Below are positions 41,940-51,198 of a stretch of 64,000 nucleotides of DNA, piece after piece. A program made the translations under genes and the position numbers. Under the pieces are notes generated by a model. The model did no database searches, was not told where the DNA came from, and saw only the letters and a program-made list of their open reading frames with translations. The DNA comes from Planctomycetota bacterium (lineage in GTDB: Bacteria; Planctomycetota; B15-G4; SIAN01). How positions within the stretch are numbered: the stretch's first letter is position 1; every line of letters starts with the position of its first letter. The DNA is taken from contig JANQQL010000033.1 in the NCBI GenBank assembly GCA_028289345.1, positions 248,001 to 312,000 of the forward strand, in the 5' to 3' direction.

Positions 41940-43568
41940 ATGGCCAGTGGCCGCAGCAGATGGCAGTGGGGTGTGTGGGTGCCCTTCGTGGTTCTCGCCA
42001 TCGGCCCATTTCTGGCCTTGCTGCTCGACACCCTGTTCGTCGACGGCCAAGGCTGGACACTAGCGGCCTACCGGGACAGCTGGGGTTCTCGCAAGCAATG
42101 GGAACTCCTGATCAACAGTGCTCAAGTGGGGGGCGGAGTCGCCGTCGGCTGCCTGCTGTTGGGTCTCCCTTTCGGATTCCTGGTCAGCCGCACGGATCTG
42201 CGCGGCAGGTCTCTCTACGCCGCAGTCTCGGTGATTCCACTGCTCATCCCTTCCTACGTCAGTGGAATCGCCTGGACCCAGATCCAACCGATGGGTGGCT
42301 ATCCGGCCATCGTTTTCATCCTCACGCTCACGTTCTTCCCCATCGTCGCCTTCTTGGCGGGCCGTGGGTTGCGAGAAGTTGGTCACGAAGTCGAAGATGC
42401 CGCACGCTTGCAACTCGGCACGCTTCACGGAATGTGTCGGGTCACCCTTCCTTTGGCCGTGCCGTCGGTGCTCGCGGCCTCTCTGTTGGTGTTTGCCCTT
42501 TCGATTTCTGACTTTGGGGTGCCCGACTTCTTCAGCTTCGCCGGGAACCAAGAGCAAAGCTTCCAAGTCCTCTCCGCGAACGTCTACTTCCGCTGGTTTG
42601 CCGAGCAAGATTCCGAGGGTGCCGTGGCTGCGGCGATGCCTCTCCTTCTGTTGGCTTGCGCGGCCATGGTCGGGATTTCGTGGAGTGAGGGAAGACGGGG
42701 ACGCGGTGCGATCACAGGGAGTCACCGCGTTCCGCCGCCGGTCCGACTGGGGCGATGGAGTTGGATCGCCCACGCGTACCTGTGCTCTGTGATGGTCCTC
42801 AGCGCCGGATTTCCCATGGGTGTGGTGCTGAGCTGGCTGGCCAAAGGAACGCCTGCCGAGGAAGCGATGATCGCCACACCGCCTTCGGGGGCCGACGCAA
42901 TCGTGGAGGAAGTCACCTTGCTGGGCCTCTTGCAAGGTCCGGCGGGCGGCGACGTGCTGCGCTCGATGCTTTATGCCGGGCTGGCGGCGGCCGTCATCGT
43001 TGTGGTGGCGGTGGGGCCGGCGCTTCTTCTCGCGCGGAGACGCCGCTCGAGTTCCGGGGGACTCCTCTTGTCATTCGTGCCCTTGGCGATTCCCAGCGTG
43101 TTCCTCGGGATGGCTCAGTTGCAGACCTTCGACCGCGCGCTCGTGCCGGACCCTTTCTTCACGGGTGGCGGGCTCGTCGTCGTCACCTATGTTGCGCGCT
43201 ATCTCCCCTTGGGAGTGCTGGCGCTGCGGGCGTCCGCGCTGCGCATTGCCCCGGAGATTCACGAGGCCTCCCAGCTTTCCGTGCGCTCTCCGGTCGCCCG
43301 TTTCTGCAAGTGCACGTTCCCCCTGCTGGTTCCAGGAATCGTGGTTGCTGCAACGCTTTGCTTCGGCCTAGCACTGCGAGATCTCGACAGCATCGTGCTC
43401 CTCGATGGTGCTCAAAGGACACTTCCTCTGCGGCTCTACAACAAGGTTCACTATGCTCGGGATGCGGAAGTTGCGGGCTTGTGCCTGCTCCAAATGATGT
43501 CCGTCTTCGTGCCCTGGATCGTGGTTCGTCTACTGGCTCCCGCAGCGTTTCGACAAAAACAATGGTGA
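41940..43568 (+). CDS. FbpB/ThiP-type ABC transporter permease (fused, two-domain)
   Basis: A 542-residue inner-membrane permease with about twelve transmembrane helices in two similar halves. The EAA loops are seen as EVEDAARLQLGTLHGMCRVTLP and EIHEASQLSVRSPVARFCKC, each followed by a helix with PSVLAA or PGIVVA. This two-half layout is that of ferric iron (FbpB) and thiamine permeases. The cognate ATPase and binding protein are not adjacent, which is unusual. The ATG at 41940 is used with AGAGGG upstream; a GTG at 41934 is in frame. The gene sits right after the clpP terminator, so its promoter must overlap the terminator or it relies on read-through. Confidence 0.8.
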   Translation: MASGRSRWQWGVWVPFVVLAIGPFLALLLDTLFVDGQGWTLAAYRDSWGSRKQWELLINSAQVGGGVAVGCLLLGLPFGFLVSRTDLRGRSLYAAVSVIPLLIPSYVSGIAWTQIQPMGGYPAIVFILTLTFFPIVAFLAGRGLREVGHEVEDAARLQLGTLHGMCRVTLPLAVPSVLAASLLVFALSISDFGVPDFFSFAGNQEQSFQVLSANVYFRWFAEQDSEGAVAAAMPLLLLACAAMVGISWSEGRRGRGAITGSHRVPPPVRLGRWSWIAHAYLCSVMVLSAGFPMGVVLSWLAKGTPAEEAMIATPPSGADAIVEEVTLLGLLQGPAGGDVLRSMLYAGLAAAVIVVVAVGPALLLARRRRSSSGGLLLSFVPLAIPSVFLGMAQLQTFDRALVPDPFFTGGGLVVVTYVARYLPLGVLALRASALRIAPEIHEASQLSVRSPVARFCKCTFPLLVPGIVVAATLCFGLALRDLDSIVLLDGAQRTLPLRLYNKVHYARDAEVAGLCLLQMMSVFVPWIVVRLLAPAAFRQKQW

Positions 43569-43596
43569 TGGTGAAACCTCCGGGAAGGGACCGAAC

Positions 43597-44292
43597 ATGG
43601 CTGTCTATCCCCTGCGCAGCATCAGCTTCGTCACGGAGTGCTTGTTTCCCCAGCGAGCCCACCCGGTCGAACGACTTCAGCAGATTCACCACATCGCGTT
43701 CCAGGATCCCGCGACTCGCTACGCCAATTTTCAGGTGCTTCCCCAAGGAGTTCAGCTGGCCAATCCCACAGCAGCGCCGGGAGTTCTTTCGAACGCGCTG
43801 ATCCTTCCCGATCGATTGCGAATCCAGGAACAAGGCACTGGCATCTCTCGCGAGGACTTTCGCATGCGGGTGGAACGCTTGGCGTTCTTGGTCCACGAAG
43901 AGCTTCAGGTGGCCGCCTATTCGAACCAGCAGTTCCTCATCCAGTCGTTGGTCAATCCGCGCGCCCATTCCCAAGCTCGCGACTACGTGCGCGAATCGAT
44001 GCTCGGCTTCCAGAACGAGAACTTCTCGGTGTTCGGGAACGATCCTGGACTCGTCGGGATGCGCCTTCGATTCCCCAGCAATGCTCCGGACCAAGGGCAG
44101 TTCCATGTCCGCATGGAGAACTATCTGTCCGACCCACGGTCACTGTTCCTGGAGAACGTCGGGGTGTACAGCCAGCCGGTCTCCTCCGAAGACATTCCCC
44201 TCTTGGGAACCCGCTTCGACGAAACGTACCGCTATCTGGCGGGACCCGTCATCCAGTTCGTCGCGCAGTTCGAAGAACGGACCAACCCATGA
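43597..44292 (+). CDS. Conserved-looking protein of unknown function
   Basis: A 231-residue soluble protein without signal peptide or membrane segment. Composition is normal, with motifs such as ITECLFPQRAHPVERLQ-like opening (actual FVTECLFPQRAHP), FRMRVERLAFLVHEELQ, RVESM-like helix RDYVRESMLGF and a C-terminal FDETYRYLAGPVIQFVAQFE. No family recognised; the alternating helix and strand pattern suggests an alpha/beta fold. It starts 28 bases after the permease and its stop overlaps the ATG of the DUF255 gene, so expression is probably tied to both. Confidence 0.7.
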   Translation: MAVYPLRSISFVTECLFPQRAHPVERLQQIHHIAFQDPATRYANFQVLPQGVQLANPTAAPGVLSNALILPDRLRIQEQGTGISREDFRMRVERLAFLVHEELQVAAYSNQQFLIQSLVNPRAHSQARDYVRESMLGFQNENFSVFGNDPGLVGMRLRFPSNAPDQGQFHVRMENYLSDPRSLFLENVGVYSQPVSSEDIPLLGTRFDETYRYLAGPVIQFVAQFEERTNP

Positions 44293-46463
44293 ATCGCCTT
44301 CCGGGACTCACCGTGGGACTTCTCTTTCTCGTCCCAACCGCTGGTGCGTGCCAGGAATCCACCCCCGTGCAATCTTCTTCGTCGGAGCCTCCCGCCGTGG
44401 ACCACCAACACACCAATCGCCTGGCTCGAGAAACTTCCCCGTACCTTTTGCAACATGCTCACAACCCCGTCGACTGGTATCCGTGGGGCACGAAGGCATT
44501 CGAGAAAGCCCGTGCCGAGGACAAGCCGGTGTTTCTCTCTGTCGGCTACTCGGCGTGCCACTGGTGTCATGTCATGGAGCGCGAGTCGTTCGAGAATGAT
44601 GCGATCGCGGAAATCATGAACCGCTTGTTCGTCAACGTCAAAGTGGACCGGGAAGAGCGCCCGGACGTCGATGAGATCTACATGAAGGCGGTCCAGGCGA
44701 TGACCCGCAGCGGCGGTTGGCCGATGTCCGTATGGATGACCCCGGAGGGCGAACCGTTCTATGGGGGCACCTACTTTCCACCCGACGACCGCTACGGGCG
44801 CCCAGGATTCGGAGCGCTGTGCGAGCGGATTGGCACGCTGTGGAAGGACAATCGCGAGCAGCTGGTCTCCGATGCGCGCCGCATGACCGAGTACCTTCAG
44901 GAATCGGTGAAGCCCCAGGGCTCGGGAAGCGAGGCCTTCGAGGAGGAGGTTCTGACCCGAGCCGCGACTCAGATCTGCGGCGCCTTCGACTCCACCTGGG
45001 GTGGCTTCGGGAGCGCGCCGAAGTTTCCTCATCCCATGGACCTCTCGTTCCTCCTTCACATGCAGGCCCGCACGGGAGAGGAACGCTACCGTCACGTCGT
45101 GACCTTCACCTTGGACAAGATGGCGGCGGGGGGCATGTACGATCAACTCGGCGGCGGTTTCCACCGCTACTCGGTGGATGAGAAGTGGCTGATTCCCCAC
45201 TTCGAGAAAATGCTGTACGACAATGCCCTGCTCACCAAAGTGTACCTCGAATCGTCCCTGTTGAACGGCGAAGCCGATCACCGGCGCATCGTCGAAGAAA
45301 CCCTGGGTTACGTTCTCCGGGAAATGGTGTCCCCCCTCGGCGGGTTCTATTCGACTCAAGACGCAGACAGCGAGGGCGAAGAAGGCAAGTTCTTTGCCTG
45401 GGACCGAGCAGACATCGGTCGGGTGCTTGGGCGGGATCAGGGCAAGGTCGTCTCCGACTACTTCGGGGTGACGGAAATCGGCAACTTCGAACATGGAAAG
45501 AGCGCTCTGTGGCGCCCCAATTCCAGGGAAGACGTGGCCCAAGCTCATGACATGGAGGTCTCGGAACTCCAGAGTCTGGTCGACGAAGCACGGAAGAAAC
45601 TCTTCGAAGCCCGCGAATCACGAATCAAGCCGGGGCGCGACGAAAAGATCTTGGTCGATTGGAATGGCATGATGATCGGTGCTTTTGCCCGCGCCGGCTT
45701 CCACTTCAACGACTCGCGCTACGTGGAAACGGCCCGCAATGCGGCCGAGTTCTGCTTGTCCAAGATGGTCGTGGAAGGGCGGCTGCGGAGGTCCTTCAAG
45801 GACGGGCGGGCACGGTTCCAAGCCAACTTGGGGGACTACGCGCTCCTGATCGAAGGACTGATCGACTTGTACCAGGCCACGTTTGAGCCTCGCTATCTCG
45901 GGGAAGCCCGGCGCCTGCTCGAGATCACTCGCGAACGGTTTTGGGACCCGGAGAGCGGTGGTTTCTTCTTCACCGCGGACGACCATGAAGCACTGATTGC
46001 TCGCTCCAAGGACGCCTACGATGGCGCCACGCCCTCGGCGATCTCGGTCCAGGTCGGCAACCTGTTCCGCTTGGCAGAGCTTGCGGGGGAGCCAAGTTGG
46101 ATCGAGGCAGCGTTGCAGACCGCCAATCTGTACCGACCCATGATCGAGCAGCATCCGAGAGCGGTCTCGAACATGGTTCAGCACCTTTCCTTCCATCTCG
46201 CCAAGCCCCAGGAAATCGTGCTGGCCGGCGAATCCTTGCAAGCTCTGGCACCCATGCTGGATGCCCTTCGCTCCCGCTTGTTCCTGGACCGAGTTCTGGT
46301 TGTTCGAACTCCTGACACCGCCGAAGAGCTCGAGAAATTCTCGGCGCTCGCTCAGGGCAAAACCGCGATCGATGGAAAGCCGACCGCTTACGTGTGCCAG
46401 GACTTCCGCTGCCAAGCCCCGGTGCACACTCCCGAAGAGTTACTCCGCGCCCTCCTGCCGTGA
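44289..46463 (+). CDS. DUF255 thioredoxin-domain protein (YyaL/SPATA20-like), exported
   Basis: A 724-residue protein of the YyaL family. After an N-terminal signal (MNRLPGLTVGLLFLVPTAGAC, possibly a lipoprotein signal) comes the thioredoxin-like DUF255 domain: NRLARETSPYLLQHAHNPVD, WYPWG, SACHWCHVME with C90 and C93, NVKVDREERPDVDEIYM and GGWPMSVWMTPEG. The rest is an alpha/alpha barrel resembling N-acylglucosamine 2-epimerases (GGGFHRYSVDEKWLIPHFEKM part GGFHRYS; LVDWNGMMIGAFARAG). The family's reaction is unknown. A signal peptide is unusual, as most homologues I know are cytosolic. It overlaps the preceding gene by 4 bases. Confidence 0.88.
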   Translation: MNRLPGLTVGLLFLVPTAGACQESTPVQSSSSEPPAVDHQHTNRLARETSPYLLQHAHNPVDWYPWGTKAFEKARAEDKPVFLSVGYSACHWCHVMERESFENDAIAEIMNRLFVNVKVDREERPDVDEIYMKAVQAMTRSGGWPMSVWMTPEGEPFYGGTYFPPDDRYGRPGFGALCERIGTLWKDNREQLVSDARRMTEYLQESVKPQGSGSEAFEEEVLTRAATQICGAFDSTWGGFGSAPKFPHPMDLSFLLHMQARTGEERYRHVVTFTLDKMAAGGMYDQLGGGFHRYSVDEKWLIPHFEKMLYDNALLTKVYLESSLLNGEADHRRIVEETLGYVLREMVSPLGGFYSTQDADSEGEEGKFFAWDRADIGRVLGRDQGKVVSDYFGVTEIGNFEHGKSALWRPNSREDVAQAHDMEVSELQSLVDEARKKLFEARESRIKPGRDEKILVDWNGMMIGAFARAGFHFNDSRYVETARNAAEFCLSKMVVEGRLRRSFKDGRARFQANLGDYALLIEGLIDLYQATFEPRYLGEARRLLEITRERFWDPESGGFFFTADDHEALIARSKDAYDGATPSAISVQVGNLFRLAELAGEPSWIEAALQTANLYRPMIEQHPRAVSNMVQHLSFHLAKPQEIVLAGESLQALAPMLDALRSRLFLDRVLVVRTPDTAEELEKFSALAQGKTAIDGKPTAYVCQDFRCQAPVHTPEELLRALLP

Positions 46464-46556
46464 AGCCCGAAGTCGACGGGAGTTGTGGGACCGTGGGTCG
46501 CTTCCGTCCCAACGGGTGGGGGAAAGGGAAGGGGGCTTGAGTCGGCCGGATCCGGG

Positions 46557-47561
46557 TTAGCGGTAGTCGACGAACTGCCCGTTGACCTGGGTCGCGCTGC
46601 TTTCCCAAAGCAATCGACCACCATCGACGAAAGTTCCCCCGCCCGCGGTGAGTGCCCCCAAGAGGGCTCCATCCACGGCCACCACGCCTCCACCGGCCGT
46701 GCTGACGAGAATGCTGTCGATGCGAGTCCAGCCCAGCTCGAACTCGCCAAACCCGTCGCAGTCGAAGTCGAACTCCGAGGGGTCATGGGGGGTGTTGTTC
46801 TCGAGGAACGATTCGGTGTAGACCGGGCTGACGTCGGAGAGCGGTTGGTCAAACCAGCACTTGAACGTCAGGGTGCTTGACAGGGGGAACTCGTTGTCAT
46901 TCCAGATCTGGAACAGAACGGTGTTCCGGGCCGTGGGGCCGCCGGTGAGGTTGATCAAGGTGAGGAACGGATTCCCGGCCGGAAGGAAGGAGTCGATCAT
47001 CAAGATGTCCGGGAGCTCCTCGTATTCCAAACCGTCGAAATCCAGTTGGTGGTCTCCATCGAGATCCGTCGCCGATCCTGCTGCGCCCACCGCAAGAAGC
47101 GGGATCGCATCAATGCTGTAGATCGAACCCGTCGGGTTGACCACGGTCTCCGAGCCGATGAGGTAGTTGTGGGACCATGGCGTACTGAAGAGCGACGGAT
47201 CTTCCGCGGAGACGACCAGATATCCATCTTCGTTGAGCGCGTTGTGGCACGCAGCCGCGACCGTCATCGTGTCCGCCGGAGTGAGAAACTCCACCCGGTC
47301 GATGATGATGCAGTCCTGGGGGCAGAAGTCGTTTTGCGGGTCGGGCACGGTGTTGGCGTATTCGAAGTGCAGGTTGGTGCTGCCTCCGAAGCTGATTGGC
47401 GTTTCCGGCATGAGGTTGGTGTTGGTCACCGAGATCATGGTGAACACGCCACCGGCTTTGTGAACCGGGAAGATCAGCACACTGCCCGGTTTGCCGCGGT
47501 CAGCGAGCGCGGTCGGGGTGATCAGGCCGGCGAGGACGATGCTTGCGAGGAGGACTCTCAT
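46557..47561 (-). CDS. Secreted protein with calcium-binding-like loops, unknown function
   Basis: A 334-residue protein with a signal peptide (MRVLLASIVLAGLITPTALA) and no membrane segment after it. DLDGDHQLDFDGLEYEE looks like an EF-hand or dockerin-type calcium loop, and a second acidic stretch FDFDCDGFGEFELG lies later. The C-terminus is Gly-rich (GGGVVAVDGALLGALTAGGG). Four cysteines may form two disulfides (FCPQDC among them). Beta-rich elsewhere. No family recognised; probably an extracellular or surface protein. The gene is monocistronic and converges with the DUF255 gene. Confidence 0.7.
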   Translation of the reverse strand: MRVLLASIVLAGLITPTALADRGKPGSVLIFPVHKAGGVFTMISVTNTNLMPETPISFGGSTNLHFEYANTVPDPQNDFCPQDCIIIDRVEFLTPADTMTVAAACHNALNEDGYLVVSAEDPSLFSTPWSHNYLIGSETVVNPTGSIYSIDAIPLLAVGAAGSATDLDGDHQLDFDGLEYEELPDILMIDSFLPAGNPFLTLINLTGGPTARNTVLFQIWNDNEFPLSSTLTFKCWFDQPLSDVSPVYTESFLENNTPHDPSEFDFDCDGFGEFELGWTRIDSILVSTAGGGVVAVDGALLGALTAGGGTFVDGGRLLWESSATQVNGQFVDYR

Positions 47562-48140
47562 GATTGGTTCCCGAGGGGGAAAGTCGTACGTCGATCGGGA
47601 ATTCGCCTCGCTCAAGCGATTGCTTGACACGACGAGACGGTGGTCTATGGGACGGGGGCCTGGAATCCTGGGGCCGTGTCATCCCTCTCTCCCGAACTCA
47701 CGCACGGGACGGAACCCTCTCCTCCTCCGTCGAGGGCTCTGTCGAACTTCCTCCCTACTAGCGCGTTTTTTTCTCCTGTCCCACGGTCATTTTTCAACGC
47801 GCCCCGGCTCTAGCTAACCACTTCAAAATCAACAACTTAGCGTTGGCGAGAGATTCTTCGCAGCGGCTCGAAAGAGGGTTGACAGTGACGCTTGGTCACG
47901 GCGGGATGGAACCGTTTCCCAAGGCAAGCGGGACTTCGTTCGAGCAAACGGATCCTCCTGCGCTAGCGGTCCGCCGAACAAGCCTTCCATGGCTGCGTCA
48001 GGGACGGATTCAGGCTCTCGCCCCAAGTCGGGCTGGGAGCGGAGGACTCGCCAATCCGATCGCAGGCGAGCCCGCGGAGTCGTCCATGTTCCACGACGAC
48101 GGCACGGACGGGCGCGAGTGACGGTCTCATCGTCTCCAGC
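47562..48140. other. Intergenic region between secreted protein and topoisomerase VI genes
   Basis: About 580 bases. It contains the promoter side of the secreted-protein gene and the 3' flank of the topoisomerase operon. The stretch near 47760-47840 is AT-rich for this genome, and TTGACA occurs at 47879 without a good -10. Short open frames have no recognisable content. No terminator hairpin with a T-run was found for the topoisomerase operon. Confidence 0.4.
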
Positions 48141-49304
48141 CTAGGGCAAGAAGCCAGCCGTCTTTTTCAACTTGTGGGGCAAGTACTCGTCAATGACGTA
48201 GTTGAGCCCCCACTTCGCCAGGGACTGTTGCTCCGCGCGAACCTTCATCTTCAAGAGTTGCTCCAAGGCTTTCACCCAAGGCTTGTGTTTGCGGAAGAAC
48301 GGGTCGTTCTTCAGCGCATCCTTGGCGCGCTTGATGTCGATGTCTTTCAGCGGGTGAGTCGCATCCTGGAGCTTGAAATCAAGAATGTCTTGCGGCGTCA
48401 CTCCCAGGAACCGAGCCTTGGGAACGCAGAAGAATTTGTTGATGTGGGCGGCGTTTCCGGACCCCACCTTCAACGTCCGGTAGATGTTCGAGATCCCGTA
48501 GGGGTCGCAATCCACGAACGCATAGACCGGAATCTTCAAGTCGTCGGACAATCGGCGAATGAACCGCCGAGTGGCCCGGGTCGGCACCCCGCCCATGGAT
48601 ACGATGATGCAATGGGCTTTCTGCGGGTACGCGTGATACTGCAACCTTTGGAACATCCCTCCGGTTTCGATCGCCAAGATGAGCTTGGCCTTGGTCCGAA
48701 ACTTCAAGTGTTCGACCGAGTGCGGAATGGTGTAGGCCCCAGTGCCGAACTTGGTGCAGTCGATTTCGAGTTCCTCTCCCGACGTCGGATCTCGATCCAA
48801 GACCACGAGCTCTCCGGCGACGGCTCCCCCGTGCTCTTCGGGGTAGTAGCGCAGTTGTTCGCGGGAGACCCCGTCCAAGGAGAACATCGCTTCGATGTCG
48901 TCCATCACGGTGTCCGACTCCTCCTGAGAGCCGAATTTGGCGTTGCCCCAGTTCTTGGACTGATAGTAGGCGTCTCGCTTGGTCGCGAAATCGTTGGCCT
49001 GAATCATGTCTTTGGAGAGGCTCATCATCTTCAGAGTTTGGGCGAAGGTCTTCACGGTGTTCACCGTCAAAGTTCGAGTGCTCCGGCCTCTTCCCAGCTC
49101 GAAGTAGCCTTTCCGGGGGTCATAGGACACGTTGGACAGCGCTCGGATCGGAAACACGAGGTCCGGCTTGTTCTTGCGCTGGATCCGCTGGTGAACCTTG
49201 GTCGCCGCAGAATCAATGCAGCCGACAGTGACCCGGTCGATCTTGTCGGACGAGGAGTTCTTCTTCGCCGCTGCCTTACGTCTCGTGGTCTTCTTCTTGG
49301 CCAT
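48141..49304 (-). CDS. top6A: DNA topoisomerase VI subunit A
   Basis: A 387-residue type IIB topoisomerase subunit, homologous to Spo11. The catalytic tyrosine region RDAYYQSKNWG is at residues 111-121; Tyr114 is the expected nucleophile (CAP domain). The Toprim domain has IVSMGGVPTRATRRFIRRL with the conserved Glu/Gly region in LAIETGGMFQRL upstream, and the DxD pair in FVDCDPYGISNIYR. The protein starts with a lysine-rich tail (AKKKTTRRKAAAKK) absent from most archaeal subunits. It cuts both DNA strands with 2-base overhangs together with subunit B, 9 bases upstream. Topoisomerase VI is mainly archaeal and plant; bacterial copies are rare. Confidence 0.9.
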   Translation of the reverse strand: MAKKKTTRRKAAAKKNSSSDKIDRVTVGCIDSAATKVHQRIQRKNKPDLVFPIRALSNVSYDPRKGYFELGRGRSTRTLTVNTVKTFAQTLKMMSLSKDMIQANDFATKRDAYYQSKNWGNAKFGSQEESDTVMDDIEAMFSLDGVSREQLRYYPEEHGGAVAGELVVLDRDPTSGEELEIDCTKFGTGAYTIPHSVEHLKFRTKAKLILAIETGGMFQRLQYHAYPQKAHCIIVSMGGVPTRATRRFIRRLSDDLKIPVYAFVDCDPYGISNIYRTLKVGSGNAAHINKFFCVPKARFLGVTPQDILDFKLQDATHPLKDIDIKRAKDALKNDPFFRKHKPWVKALEQLLKMKVRAEQQSLAKWGLNYVIDEYLPHKLKKTAGFLP

Positions 49305-49313
49305 GCTTGCGAC

Positions 49314-51119
49314 TCACATTTTGCGGGACTTCTCGAGGATGTGTCGGAGGTTCGAGACGGTCTTGTTGGCTTGGGTTTCGCTCAGTTCCAGGATGTCGCG
49401 CAGCGCTTCTCCAATGGCGGGCAAGTAGGCCTGGATGTAGGACTTTTTCTTGAGTTGATCTGCTTCACGTCGCTGCTTGCGGATGTGCGTGGCGACCTTG
49501 CGTCCCATTTCTTGCAAGGCCAGGCGCATCTCCTTCAGGATCTCTGGGTAGTGCGCCACTGCCTCCTTGGCCTCCGAGGTGAAGGGGACCCAGACCGAAG
49601 CGACGTGGAGGAGCACAACCATTGGCCCAAGCGGGAGGGAGCCACGCGGCTGAGTCAGCAGGTAGTTTCGCCAATCGGTGGTCACCACCGCTTTGCTGCA
49701 AGCACAAGCTCCGTTCTGGTAGAGGAGCGGCACTCGATTGGCCAACCGGAGCACACGAACACTGTCGTCGGCGACAAGTTCGCCGCCATAGGCGAGGGCC
49801 ACTTCCACCACGAACGGGTTGCCCCGATAGATTTTCGGGCTCCGCGTGTTGGCAAGGTAGACGTCGGCGTTCAGCTCCTTCTTCAGCCCGGCCACCAAGC
49901 CCGCTTCGCCGATCGGTGTCACGCAATTCGTCGCCGGAGCCATCAACTTGACCCTCTGCATCGCCGACTGGAGAGCTTCGGTCTGCTCGTCGTCGATGGA
50001 CCGAACCCAGGTGTCGCTGGTCAGTCCGCTTTGCTTGGCGATCTGCGCCGCAACCTTCGGACTCACTCGAGAGAACTCTTTCTTCAGGAAGGCCCCCAGC
50101 TTCTTCGCTTCGGTGTGCCGCAGCATGTTTCCGAGGAGGCCCACTTCCACTCCGTAGGGGTGAGGTTTGATCTCGCGAGCGGGGGGAGGCGCCTTGCGCG
50201 TCGCTCGCTCGAAAACCCGCGTCTCGCCATCCCAGTTCTTGTAAGAGATCTGCACGTGGGGATTGGAGATCGCTGTTTGCAGCAAGTACTCGTCGACCGA
50301 CTGCTTTCCCCGTTGAACCCGCGCTTCGAGTTCTAGCTCGATCCGGGTTCCATGAGCCCGATCCCAGTTCACGCTCGATTGACGCACGACTTCGGGGCGA
50401 TTGCGAACCGTGTCGATCTTCAGCGTCGCTGCCTGGGCGGGGTGCCGCTTGCCGATGCGAGACACCACCCGAACCGGCTTGCCCGTGGTGATCTGGCCGT
50501 ACATCGCCGCCGCAGAAATCCCGATTCCCTGCTGGCCGCGTTGCTGTTTGCGAGAGTGAAACTTCGAGCCGTACAGAAGACGGGCGAAGATCTGCGGGAT
50601 CTGGCTCTTGACGATGCCTGGTCCGTTGTCTTCCACGATCACCAAGAAGCGATCATCGCGCTTGGTGGGACGAATCTCGACGAACAGCTCGGGCAAGATC
50701 TCTGCTTCCTCGCAAGCGTCCAGACTGTTGTCGACCGCCTCCTTGATGGTGGTCAGGAGCGCTTTTCGAGGATTGTCAAAGCCAAGCAGGTGGCGGTTCT
50801 TGGTGAAGAACTCGGAAACCGAGATCTCTCGCTGACGCGAGGCGAGCTTGCGAGCCGTGGCTCCGTCCCGGGAGCCGTCGTTCTCGTTCTTTCCCCGGCG
50901 GGACGCCGGGGAGGGAGTGCTTCGACGGGCGTTTGACGTGGTTCGTCGCTTGGTTTTCTTCGAAACGGGCTTCTTCTTGGGGCCCGTGGATCGCTTCTTG
51001 CGATTCGCCGTCTTCTTTCGGGACGGCTTCTTCAGGATCTTCTTCTTTTTCTTCTTTTTCTTCTTCGATGGGCCCAGGTCGCCGAACAGGCCCTGTTGAC
51101 GGCGACTTCGCGTCTTCAT
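49314..51119 (-). CDS. top6B: DNA topoisomerase VI subunit B
   Basis: A 601-residue GHKL ATPase subunit. The N-box is KEAVDNSLDACEEA, then VVEDNGPGI and the lid/G2 region GQQGIGISAAAMYGQ, followed by the H2TH and transducer domains with PYGVEVGLLGNML and RVPLLYQNGACA. The family's DNA-binding and ATP-driven strand-passage role is well known in archaea. The first 95 residues are a low-complexity Lys/Arg tail that includes nine lysines in a row (about 19-27) and repeated KKR/KKP blocks. It is the first gene of a two-gene operon with subunit A and has no ribosome site better than GGAG (about 51128). Confidence 0.9.
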   Translation of the reverse strand: MKTRSRRQQGLFGDLGPSKKKKKKKKKILKKPSRKKTANRKKRSTGPKKKPVSKKTKRRTTSNARRSTPSPASRRGKNENDGSRDGATARKLASRQREISVSEFFTKNRHLLGFDNPRKALLTTIKEAVDNSLDACEEAEILPELFVEIRPTKRDDRFLVIVEDNGPGIVKSQIPQIFARLLYGSKFHSRKQQRGQQGIGISAAAMYGQITTGKPVRVVSRIGKRHPAQAATLKIDTVRNRPEVVRQSSVNWDRAHGTRIELELEARVQRGKQSVDEYLLQTAISNPHVQISYKNWDGETRVFERATRKAPPPAREIKPHPYGVEVGLLGNMLRHTEAKKLGAFLKKEFSRVSPKVAAQIAKQSGLTSDTWVRSIDDEQTEALQSAMQRVKLMAPATNCVTPIGEAGLVAGLKKELNADVYLANTRSPKIYRGNPFVVEVALAYGGELVADDSVRVLRLANRVPLLYQNGACACSKAVVTTDWRNYLLTQPRGSLPLGPMVVLLHVASVWVPFTSEAKEAVAHYPEILKEMRLALQEMGRKVATHIRKQRREADQLKKKSYIQAYLPAIGEALRDILELSETQANKTVSNLRHILEKSRKM

Positions 51120-51198
51120 GGCTCCTCTCCCCTTGGAACTCAGTCATTGTAGCAGCAGGGGAGGGATGGGGCTTAGGGGGGGCTCGCGACGGCGTGAG

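Noticed and set aside
47843..48121. Possible 92-residue gene downstream of the topoisomerase VI operon
   Set aside because: Unusual composition, no ribosome site and no recognisable motif.
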